Notes under the pieces: model-generated
What the model was told of the DNA's origin: nothing
Database searches by the model: none
The model's input: only the letters and a program-made list of their open reading frames with translations
NCBI GenBank assembly: GCA_903952785.1
Contig: CAJBHC010000054.1
Coordinates: 1-11,495, forward strand
Length of the DNA stretch: 11,495 nucleotides
From: an uncultured bacterium
GTDB lineage: Bacteria > Patescibacteriota > Minisyncoccia > Phycocordibacterales > CAIZLB01
Direction of reading: 5' to 3'
Program-made: the position numbers and the translations under genes
Part shown: piece by piece, positions 5,806-11,495 of the stretch
Position numbering within the stretch: position 1 is the stretch's first letter
Layout of the letters: every line of letters starts with the position of its first letter

Positions 5806-6582
5806 ATGATAGATGCAAATACAAAGGCAGGTGAAGAGGGGGTTGGAGGCGCGCCGGTTGTGGTCTCTGCGGCGCCGGCGGAGAACACTGGTGGCCACCT
5901 TCACCCTATGACACAAACGATCAATGAAATTGTGAAGATTTTTTCTGAAATTGGATTCCAGGTTGCAGAAGGTCCTGAAATTGAGACTGAATTCAATAAT
6001 TTCGATGCACTAAACGTCCCAAAGGATCACACTTCTCGTGATATGCAAGATACTTTTTGGTTAAAAGATGCAGGACTCGCAGGCGAGCGAATGCTTCCTC
6101 GTACTCACACCTCTCCTGTTCAGATTAGATTCATGCAATCCCATCAGCCGCCTTTTAGAATCATTGCTCCAGGAAAAGTTTTTAGAAACGAATCAACAGA
6201 CGCTACACATGAAGCAGAATTCTTTCAAGTTGAAGGAATGTATATTGATAAGAATGTTTCTTTAGCAAATCTAAAATTTGTTCTTGAGTCATTTGTTAAA
6301 AAGTTTTTTGGAGAAGAAACAGAAATGCGATTTAGACCATCATATTTTCCTTTCGTAGAACCAGGATTTGAAATCGATATTAGATGGAAAGATAGATGGT
6401 TGGAAGTGTGTGGAGCGGGTTTGGTAAGACCTGAGGTAATGGAGGCTGGAGGAATTGATCCGAAGGACTGGTCTGGTTTTGCCTTTGGAATGGGCTTGGA
6501 TAGAATGGTTATGCTTAAATATGGAATAGATGATATTAGAAATATGTATTCTGGAGACTTAAGATTTGTTAATCAGTTTTAA
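5806..6582 (+). CDS. pheS: Phenylalanyl-tRNA synthetase alpha subunit lacking the N-terminal coiled coil
   Basis: The catalytic subunit of the alpha2-beta2 class II synthetase that attaches phenylalanine to tRNA-Phe. Class II core motifs are clear in the 258-residue product: HLHPMTQTINEIVKIFSEIG (31-50), NNFDALNVP (64-72), HDTFWL-like QDTFWL (81-86), RTHTSPVQIRFM (99-110), motif 2 RIIAPGKVFRNE with FFQVEG (118-144), and motif 3 FAFGMGLDRMVMLKYG (225-240). The family normally has about 85-110 residues before the HLHP segment (E. coli PheS is 327 residues), including a coiled coil that contacts tRNA. Here only 30 precede it, and those are Gly/Ala/Pro/Val-rich and encoded by a GC-rich patch (about 5835-5895). 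The upstream region holds promoters rather than a missing exon, so the shortness seems real. pheT follows after a 128-bp gap containing a repeat element. Confidence 0.95.
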   Translation: MIDANTKAGEEGVGGAPVVVSAAPAENTGGHLHPMTQTINEIVKIFSEIGFQVAEGPEIETEFNNFDALNVPKDHTSRDMQDTFWLKDAGLAGERMLPRTHTSPVQIRFMQSHQPPFRIIAPGKVFRNESTDATHEAEFFQVEGMYIDKNVSLANLKFVLESFVKKFFGEETEMRFRPSYFPFVEPGFEIDIRWKDRWLEVCGAGLVRPEVMEAGGIDPKDWSGFAFGMGLDRMVMLKYGIDDIRNMYSGDLRFVNQF

Positions 6583-6591
6583 GGGTCATGA

Positions 6592-6682
6592 GGGGTCAGG
6601 CCCCATGCGAGTTATGAAAAACGTGTTGTGATATTAATAAACTACACAACAAAAAAACACCTTCTGCACGGGGCCTGACCCC
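6592..6682. repeat. 91-bp element with 17-bp inverted repeats between pheS and pheT (REP/MITE-like)
   Basis: The left end GGGGTCAGGCCCCATGC (6592-6608) and right end GCACGGGGCCTGACCCC (6666-6682) are inverted copies with one mismatch. Each arm contains its own GGGG...CCCC mini-hairpin. Inside, GTTGTG (6625-6630) pairs with CACAAC (6645-6650), so the RNA can form one long hairpin with a nested stem. The ends are GC-rich and unlike the AT-rich middle and surroundings. The GGGGTCAGGCCCC-type end resembles repeats I recall next to REP-associated (Y1) transposases, but no transposase is present here. A partial direct copy, GGGTCATG, sits at 6583-6590. I see no target-site duplication. Confidence 0.75.
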
Positions 6683-6690
6683 AACAAGAT

Positions 6691-6696
6691 TATAAA
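6691..6696 (+). promoter_or_regulatory. Possible -10 box for pheT
   Basis: TATAAA, continuing as TATAAAATAA, lies 14 bases before the pheT ATG and directly behind the inverted-repeat element. No -35 box is evident because the expected place is the GC-rich right arm of the element. If used, pheT would have a short leader and could be expressed independently of pheS. Confidence 0.3.
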
Positions 6697-6710
6697 ATAA
6701 AAATACTAAA

Positions 6711-8753
6711 ATGCTTATCTCACAAAATTGGTTAAAGAAATATTTTACAGACGATGCCAGAAGTTTGCCCGATGCGAAGACAATAGAGAATACCTTCACA
6801 ATGGGTATTTTTGAAGTTGAAGGGGTTGAGAATGTTATCACTGGAATGGAGAATGTAAGTGATACAGTATATGACATAAAAGTTCTACCTGACCGTGCAC
6901 ATTATTGTTACTCTCATAGATATGTTGTGCAAGAGTTGGGGGCGCTTTTAAATATTCCAGCCAATCTTCCAGTTTATGATCCAGCAAAAATTGCATCGCA
7001 AATTGATAGTGGTCTAATTGTTAATGTGAATGTGGCAGAAGATAAAGTTGTAGAAGAGAAGAATAGATTTGTTTGCCCAAGATATATGGCAAGAAGAGTA
7101 GAGGGGGTGGAGGCGATTGCATCACCCTTATGGCTTAAAACGGCATTAGAAGCATTGGGTCAAAAATCAATTAATGTTTTAGTTGATTTAACTAACTATA
7201 TAATGCTAGAAACTGGCCAGCCACTTCACGCATTTGATGCAGATAAGGTGGAGGGTGATATTAATGTCAGGTACGCAAAGGAAGGTGAAATTATAGTTCT
7301 ACTTGACGGAACGGAAGTTGCGCTCACATCTCATATCTTAGTTATCGCCGATGAAAAAGACGCCCTTGCAATTGCTGGAGTTAAGGGTGGAAAAAAAGCT
7401 GAGGTCACAGCAGAGACCAAGAGAATTATTATTGAGTCTGCTAACTTTGACAGTGTATCAGTTAGAAAAACTTCTCAAAAAGTTGGAATAAAGAATGAAT
7501 CGTCAAAGAGATACGAGAATAAGGTTACCCCTGAGAGAACACAGCTTGCGATGAATGCAATTTCTGAATCTATAGCAACAATATTTCCTTCAGCAAAATT
7601 TGGAAATATTACTGATATTTATCTAGGTAAGCCGGAGACTAAGCGGTTTGATGTGTCAGTTAAATTCATTAATGACGCCATTGGACTTAAGGAGGGAATT
7701 GGCGCTGATAAAATAATCGATATACTTCTAAGATGCGATATTAAAGCTGAGGCTACTTCAAATGACAATCTAACCATTCACGTTCCTGAGTATAGACTGG
7801 ATCTAGAAATTGGGTATGACATTGTTGATGAAGTCGGACGCATTCTAAACTACATGAATCTTGTGCCAGTTCCGTTGCAAGCGGAGGATAATCGCCCGGT
7901 ACTTAAGAACTTTTACTACATGAACGCACTCCGTAAGGTTTTTCAAGGTGCTGGATTTTCCGAGGTCTATACTCATTCGTTAAAAGAGAATGGCGATGTT
8001 GAAATTTTAAATCCATTAAACATTGAAAGGGGATTCATGAGGAATACTATTGGTGAAGGATTGATTAAAAATCTAGAGCACAATCTCCGATATGTAGATT
8101 TACTCGGGCTTGATGCTGTTAAGATATATGAGATAGGTACAATCTTTGGTGGTAAAGTAGAGAGACCGTCTTTGGCTTTTGGAATTGCAAATGCAAAGAA
8201 AGTTAAGGGATATAATTTTGAAGCGGAGGCTGAGAAGGTTTTCAATCAAATTTTGAGTAGTGAGTACTTTGTTGGAACCTCACTTGATTTGAATATATTA
8301 AAATCATCTGCAAAATTTACTGAAGCAAATATTGGAACGGGTGGAGTGAATGTTGTTGGAAATGTTTGTGAAATAGAACTTCAAAAAATAATTGAGGTTC
8401 TCCCTGATCCAAAAAGCGATATCTATTTTGAAACTCCAAAATTAATTAAATATAAAAAATATTCTCAATATCCATTCATGGTTAGAGATATATCAGTATT
8501 CGTTCCAGGAGAAGCAATTCAAGCAGAGGCCGTGAAATCTATAATTACAAAGAACGGAACGGAGCTGCTAAATAGTGTTAGATTGTTTGATGTCTATACA
8601 AAAAATAAGGAGGGTGAGCCTGTTAAAACTTCTTATGCACTAAGGCTTGTATTTCAATCAGACGATAGAACTCTTACCGATGATGAAGTGACTCAAATAA
8701 TGCAAAATATTACGACGGAGATGAATGGTGTGGAGGGATGGGAGGTGAGGTAG
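6711..8753 (+). CDS. pheT: Phenylalanyl-tRNA synthetase beta subunit lacking the EMAP/OB tRNA-binding domain
   Basis: The beta subunit of the heterotetrameric synthetase carries the editing site that hydrolyses Tyr-tRNA-Phe and the anticodon-binding domain. In the 680-residue product the N-terminal B1 segment (1-50, ISQNWLKKYF and IFEVEGVENV) runs straight into IKVLPDRAHYCYSHR (56-70). In E. coli (795 residues) about 110 residues of an EMAP-like OB fold (B2) lie between these parts, and here they are absent. The B3/B4 editing domain is present (120-295; RYMARRVEG, VDLTNYIMLETGQPLHAFD, KVGIKNESSKRYE). So are B5 (315-385, with acidic DIVDEVGRILNY), the catalytic-like B6/B7 (400-580; FMRNTIGEGLIKNL, YEIGTIF) and the C-terminal FDX-ACB anticodon domain B8 (581-680; YPFMVRDISVFVP, RLFDVYT). 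Editing and anticodon recognition therefore look intact. ATG 6711 fits the family start MLISxxWLKKY. Confidence 0.95.
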   Translation: MLISQNWLKKYFTDDARSLPDAKTIENTFTMGIFEVEGVENVITGMENVSDTVYDIKVLPDRAHYCYSHRYVVQELGALLNIPANLPVYDPAKIASQIDSGLIVNVNVAEDKVVEEKNRFVCPRYMARRVEGVEAIASPLWLKTALEALGQKSINVLVDLTNYIMLETGQPLHAFDADKVEGDINVRYAKEGEIIVLLDGTEVALTSHILVIADEKDALAIAGVKGGKKAEVTAETKRIIIESANFDSVSVRKTSQKVGIKNESSKRYENKVTPERTQLAMNAISESIATIFPSAKFGNITDIYLGKPETKRFDVSVKFINDAIGLKEGIGADKIIDILLRCDIKAEATSNDNLTIHVPEYRLDLEIGYDIVDEVGRILNYMNLVPVPLQAEDNRPVLKNFYYMNALRKVFQGAGFSEVYTHSLKENGDVEILNPLNIERGFMRNTIGEGLIKNLEHNLRYVDLLGLDAVKIYEIGTIFGGKVERPSLAFGIANAKKVKGYNFEAEAEKVFNQILSSEYFVGTSLDLNILKSSAKFTEANIGTGGVNVVGNVCEIELQKIIEVLPDPKSDIYFETPKLIKYKKYSQYPFMVRDISVFVPGEAIQAEAVKSIITKNGTELLNSVRLFDVYTKNKEGEPVKTSYALRLVFQSDDRTLTDDEVTQIMQNITTEMNGVEGWEVR

Positions 8754-8790
8754 GGCGATTGGTATTGGTGGTTATTATGACTAAATTCTT

Positions 8791-8836
8791 AAATAAAAAA
8801 GCCCCCCACACCGTCTGTCACGTTACGGTGGGGGGG
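8791..8836 (-). terminator. Intrinsic terminator of the minus-strand hypothetical gene
   Basis: CCCCCCACACCGT (8802-8814) pairs with ACGGTGGGGGG (8825-8835) around a 10-base loop with a two-base bulge. On the minus strand it is followed by a T-run (complement of AAATAAAAAA, 8791-8800), the classic arrangement. On + the tract after the hairpin (TTCTT) is poor, so it would only weakly terminate pheT, whose stop is 47 bp away. Confidence 0.8.
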
Positions 8837-8867
8837 TTCTTAGGTTTGGTTGACAAAAGCCGATTTA

Positions 8868-9305
8868 CTATTCGCGGGGAGGGAAGATGGCGCAGTTGCT
8901 GACGATAATCTTGAGATACAGTCTGCTGGAAACATGCATAAACGTCTCTTCCAGTCCGTATTGGTCACGGATTTGATAGTCAGGAAGATGCAGAAATTCT
9001 GCATCTTCCCTGAGTACTTTCAAAAGACGATCGGAGTCCTCCTTGTTTCTGACTCGCCAGCATTCAGGTTCGGGCGAACCCTTTGGAACAATCTTGATCC
9101 GCCAGTTGTTCCGGTAAAGGTAGGCAGCATTCGGCTCGGCCTTACGTTGCCCCAGTTGAAAACCTTGTCGTATAAGCCAGTTGATTTCCACTGAAATGAG
9201 GCCGTCGACTCCCAGAGTTTGGTACTCACGTTCAACTGCTTCTCCAACTCCCGCTGCAGCAACAGCGTTCATGAAGGCTTTATTAAAACTGAAGTGCTTA
9301 TTCAT
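8868..9305 (-). CDS. Hypothetical protein, 145 residues, atypical composition
   Basis: I do not recognise this protein. It begins with an Ala/Gly-rich helical segment (FNKAFMNAVAAAGVGEAVE, 7-25) and a likely helix (VEINWLIRQGFQLG, 39-52). A strand-rich region follows (YLYRNNWRIKIVPKG, 62-76; ECWRVRNKEDSDRLLKVL, 81-98), then a tail ending in FPPRE. No signal peptide or membrane helix is evident, so it is probably cytosolic and globular. Support for it being real comes from an ATG start, a good promoter (9426-9453), a structured leader and a strong terminator correctly oriented behind it. GC content by hand count over 8881-9180 is about 49 %, versus 25 % in a sampled line of pheT, which suggests recent acquisition or unusual constraint. 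An opposite-strand ORF (8850-9194, TTG start) overlaps it but has no comparable signals. A 27-bp palindrome covers codons 99-108. Confidence 0.65.
   Translation of the reverse strand: MNKHFSFNKAFMNAVAAAGVGEAVEREYQTLGVDGLISVEINWLIRQGFQLGQRKAEPNAAYLYRNNWRIKIVPKGSPEPECWRVRNKEDSDRLLKVLREDAEFLHLPDYQIRDQYGLEETFMHVSSRLYLKIIVSNCAIFPPRE
8983..9009. repeat. 27-bp near-perfect palindrome inside the hypothetical gene
   Basis: GGAAGATGCAGAA (8983-8995) and TTCTGCATCTTCC (8997-9009) are exact inverted copies around a single A. With one bulged base the pairing extends outward to TCA/TGA at 8980-8982 and 9011-9013. No T-run follows on either strand. It lies in frame within the coding sequence (residues 99-108, REDAEFLHLP). 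It could be a protein-binding site, an mRNA hairpin or a recently formed inverted duplication. Confidence 0.8.
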
Positions 9306-9333
9306 GGTTTGATTCTAGTTGCGAAAGAACGGT

Positions 9334-9419
9334 ACCTGCACCGCTCTCTCAAATTGATTACGGTGTGTTTTGTTGTTTAACCCCTCCGCCCATTGTGGAC
9401 GGCGGGATTGGTTGCAGGT
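9334..9419 (-). ncRNA. Candidate structured 5' leader RNA (riboswitch-like junction)
   Basis: On the minus strand the predicted transcript begins at about 9419 with ACCTGCA, which pairs with TGCAGGT ending at 9334. Inside this closing stem are two hairpins. The first has CCGCC/GGCGG (9405-9401 with 9390-9386), extended by AACC/GGTT across an internal loop. The second has CACCG/CGGTG (9365-9361 with 9343-9339), which shares two bases with the closing stem. The result is a three-way junction about 86 nt long, ending 29 bases before the ATG of the hypothetical gene. I cannot match it to a known riboswitch class. Pairings were found by eye; no energy or covariation analysis was possible. Confidence 0.45.
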
Positions 9420-9425
9420 CCCAAA

Positions 9426-9453
9426 ACTATATCACAAATAAAGCGTTTGGCAA
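9426..9453 (-). promoter_or_regulatory. Promoter of the minus-strand hypothetical gene
   Basis: Minus-strand TTGCCA (9453-9448), a 16-bp spacer and TATAGT (9431-9426). The -35 box has five of six consensus bases. Transcription would start near 9419, exactly at the first base of the leader's closing stem. The -35 overlaps the left arm of the dyad at 9446-9471. Confidence 0.6.
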
Positions 9454-9471
9454 TAAGCGCTAAAGGCCAAA
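9446..9471. promoter_or_regulatory. 26-bp dyad between divergent promoters (candidate shared operator)
   Basis: TTTGGC (9446-9451), four bases, the palindrome AGCGCT (9456-9461), four bases, then GCCAAA (9466-9471). All three parts share one symmetry centre at 9458/9459. The left arm overlaps the -35 box of the hypothetical gene; the centre and right arm cover the -35 region of gyrB. A dimeric or tetrameric regulator here could affect both genes. Confidence 0.5.
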
Positions 9472-9474
9472 TTT

Positions 9475-9483
9475 TGCTATAAT
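9475..9483 (+). promoter_or_regulatory. Extended -10 promoter of gyrB
   Basis: TGCTATAAT matches the extended -10 consensus exactly. No good -35 lies 16-18 bp upstream, where the dyad sits instead, so recognition probably relies on the TG extension or an activator. The predicted leader is about 30 nt and contains no Shine-Dalgarno sequence. Confidence 0.65.
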
Positions 9484-9519
9484 TAAGCCATTATTACGGA
9501 TAAATAACCACATTTTTAC

Positions 9520-11495
9520 ATGGCAAAAGCAGAAGAAAAGGTAGAGAAGAAATCAAAGAAGTCGGATGTGTATGACGCATCAAATATTCAAGTTCTAGAA
9601 GGATTGGAACCAGTAAGAAAGCGCCCTGGAATGTATATCGGAACAACAGGTCCAGAAGGTCTGCACCATTTAATCTGGGAAATTTTTGATAACTCAAGAG
9701 ATGAGGCGATGGCCGGAAGATGTAGCAGAATTGAAGTTGCTCTTTTGCCTGATGGATATGTAAGAGTGGTTGATGATGGAAATGGAATTCCTGTTGGGAT
9801 TCACCCAAAGACAAAGGTCTCTGCACTTGAGACTATTATGACCGTCCTTCATGCCGGAGGAAAGTTTGATAATGAAGCCTACAAATTCTCTGGAGGTTTG
9901 CACGGTGTGGGAGCATCCGTTGTTAACGCATTGTCACTTCACACAGAGGTTATGGTTCATCAAGATGGTGGAATTCACATGCAGGCATATGATCAAGGAA
10001 AGCGTCGCGCCGCAGTGAAGAAAATTGGTACAACAAAAGAGCATGGAACAATTGTAAAATTCAAACCAGATGTAGAAATCTTTAAAGAGGGAATTGATTT
10101 CGATTGGGCAAAGGTTGTTAGCCGTCTTCGTCAACAAGCATACCTAGTTAAGAAGCTGGAAATTAATGTGGTGGATGCACGTGGTTTTTCTGTAAAAGAA
10201 ATGGATAGAATTTTGGAAGACGCATTCTTTATCAAGGATCAAAAGCTAAACGTCCCTTCAATGTCATTCTATTTTGAAGGAGGACTTAGATCTCTTGTCG
10301 CATTTTACAATCACACACAAAAAACAGTTCACAAAAATATTTTTTACGCAGAAAAAGAAGTTGGTAATGTTCAGGTAGAAGTTGCACTTCAATATATTGA
10401 TGATATCGATACAAAAATTGTCGCTTATGCAAACAATATTTTTAACTCTGAAGGCGGAACCCATGTTGCTGGATTTAAAACTGCGCTAACTCGTACAATA
10501 AATTCATACGCAAAGAAAAATAATTTAATAAAAGAGAACGATGATTCATTAACTGGAGATGATCTGGCGGAAGGATTGGTTGCGGTTGTATCTGTTAAGA
10601 TGCAAGAGATTCAATTTGAAGGTCAGACAAAATCAAAGCTTGGATCGATGGAGGCACAAGGCGCAACATCCTCCGCATTCTCAGAAACCTTCTCTTCATT
10701 CTTGGAGGAGAACCCAGAGGACGCTAAGCTGATCGTGCAAAAGGGAATCTTGGCCCTTCGTTCAAGAAAGGCTGCTAAAGCGGCAAAGGATTCAGTTCTC
10801 CGTAAGGGTGCGCTTGAAGGAATGACGCTTCCTGGAAAGCTTGCAGATTGTCAAAGCAAGAAAGCTGAGGAATCAGAAATCTTCATTGTGGAGGGAGACT
10901 CTGCTGGTGGAACGGCAAAGATGGGACGTGATCGTAGGACTCAAGCTGTACTTCCACTTCGTGGAAAGATTCTAAACATAGAACGTGCTCGTCTTGATAA
11001 ACTTTTGGCGTCAGAGCAAGTTCGTAACTTGGTGATTGCAATCGGTGGAGGAATTGGGGACACTTTTGATATTTCAAAACTTAGATATCACAAAATTATC
11101 ATCGCTACTGATGCCGACGTTGACGGCGCCCACATTAGAACTCTTATCCTAACTTTATTCTACAGATATTTCAGACCACTAATTGAAGGAGGGTATATTT
11201 ATATCGCTCAACCTCCACTTTATAAAGTCAAAAGAGGAAAAGAAATTCATTATTTCTACGCTCAAGAAGAGTTAAATAATTATATGACCAAAGAAGGGTT
11301 TGATGCTGATGAGATAGAAATAACATCTGATTCTATTTCAAATGACGATGAAGAGATGGAGGGTGGCGCAGAGGCTGATAGCAATGAAGCGACTGAGGAC
11401 GGTAAAGAGGGAAAGGGGGCTAAAGGAAAGAAGGGTGATGAAAAATCAAAAACAAAACCTCATATTCAAAGATATAAGGGTCTCGGAGAAATGAA
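9520..11495 (+). CDS. gyrB: DNA gyrase subunit B (3' end outside window)
   Basis: The ATPase subunit of gyrase, which uses ATP to introduce negative supercoils with GyrA. The 658 residues present include a Lys/Glu-rich N-terminal tail (1-15). The GHKL ATPase domain follows, with EGLEPVRKRPGMYIG (27-41), EIFDNSRDEA (54-63; catalytic E54, Mg-binding N58), DDGNGIP (85-91) and GGLHGVGASVVNALS (125-139). The transducer domain has NSEGGTHVAGF and QTKSKLGS. The TOPRIM domain has EGDSAGG (458-464), GRDRRTQAVLPLRGKILN and DADVDG (531-536). The conserved QRYKGLGEM (650-658) is at the window edge. Between TOPRIM and that motif lies a polyampholyte stretch (about 603-647), acidic first and basic second. 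GyrB and ParE are hard to separate by eye; GyrB is favoured by overall motif wording. No frameshift is seen. Confidence 0.95.
   Translation, partial: MAKAEEKVEKKSKKSDVYDASNIQVLEGLEPVRKRPGMYIGTTGPEGLHHLIWEIFDNSRDEAMAGRCSRIEVALLPDGYVRVVDDGNGIPVGIHPKTKVSALETIMTVLHAGGKFDNEAYKFSGGLHGVGASVVNALSLHTEVMVHQDGGIHMQAYDQGKRRAAVKKIGTTKEHGTIVKFKPDVEIFKEGIDFDWAKVVSRLRQQAYLVKKLEINVVDARGFSVKEMDRILEDAFFIKDQKLNVPSMSFYFEGGLRSLVAFYNHTQKTVHKNIFYAEKEVGNVQVEVALQYIDDIDTKIVAYANNIFNSEGGTHVAGFKTALTRTINSYAKKNNLIKENDDSLTGDDLAEGLVAVVSVKMQEIQFEGQTKSKLGSMEAQGATSSAFSETFSSFLEENPEDAKLIVQKGILALRSRKAAKAAKDSVLRKGALEGMTLPGKLADCQSKKAEESEIFIVEGDSAGGTAKMGRDRRTQAVLPLRGKILNIERARLDKLLASEQVRNLVIAIGGGIGDTFDISKLRYHKIIIATDADVDGAHIRTLILTLFYRYFRPLIEGGYIYIAQPPLYKVKRGKEIHYFYAQEELNNYMTKEGFDADEIEITSDSISNDDEEMEGGAEADSNEATEDGKEGKGAKGKKGDEKSKTKPHIQRYKGLGEM

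Noticed and set aside
6583..6690. Target-site duplication flanking the inverted-repeat element
   Set aside because: Left and right flanks share no direct repeat; the nearby GGGTCATG is a partial copy of the arm itself.
8850..9194. Plus-strand ORF of 114 residues opposite the hypothetical gene
   Set aside because: TTG start, no promoter or terminator in that direction, and less protein-like sequence than the 145-residue minus-strand product.
1..11495. Alternative genetic code (UGA recoded)
   Set aside because: All ten visible stop codons are TAA (6) or TAG (4) and none is TGA, but no gene needs an in-frame TGA to be complete, so the standard meaning is sufficient.
1..11495. CRISPR array or additional tRNA and rRNA genes
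   Set aside because: No regularly spaced repeats and no second cloverleaf or rRNA-like segment were seen on either strand.

Overview
The window looks like a chromosomal segment of a Candidate Phyla Radiation (Patescibacteria) bacterium, most likely a Parcubacteria-type lineage. The evidence is the AT-rich sequence, compact genes, very short or absent mRNA leaders with no Shine-Dalgarno sequence that I could find, reduced versions of universal proteins (single-module EF-Ts, stripped-down PheS and PheT), and a secreted protein ending in a Cys-rich domain that I associate from memory with CPR genomes. The lineage is inferred from style; no marker here fixes it.

Left part (1-2282, all +): the tail of a peptidoglycan-binding-domain protein, then rpsB (S2), tsf (EF-Ts), a small one-helix membrane protein of unknown function, and tRNA-Thr(UGU) with encoded CCA. 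A hairpin terminator at 2236-2282, usable in both directions, closes the block.

Envelope cluster (2335-5722, all -): a processive-type family 2 glycosyltransferase, a membrane-anchored thioredoxin-fold protein with a CPQC motif, and a secreted peptidoglycan-binding-like protein with four cysteines in its C-terminal domain. Reading order is glycosyltransferase, thioredoxin-like, secreted protein. Together they suggest cell-surface polymer synthesis plus folding of a disulfide-containing exported protein.

Phenylalanyl-tRNA synthetase (5806-8753, +): pheS and pheT. Both lack their usual tRNA-contacting appendages (the PheS N-terminal coiled coil and the PheT EMAP/OB domain). They are separated by a 91-bp element bounded by near-perfect 17-bp inverted repeats.

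Right part (8754-11495): a higher-GC island with an unrecognised 145-residue protein on the minus strand. It has its own terminator, a 27-bp near-perfect palindrome inside the gene, and a leader RNA that folds on paper into a junction starting at the predicted transcription start. Divergent from it is gyrB, which runs off the window. A 26-bp dyad sits between the two divergent promoters.

Recurring promoter style: an extended -10 (TGCTATAAT or TGCTATATT) precedes gyrB, the secreted-protein gene and tRNA-Thr. For tsf, pheS and the secreted-protein gene the -10 box is so close to the ATG that the predicted transcript starts at or within a few bases of the start codon. All function calls come from reading motifs by eye; no database search was run.
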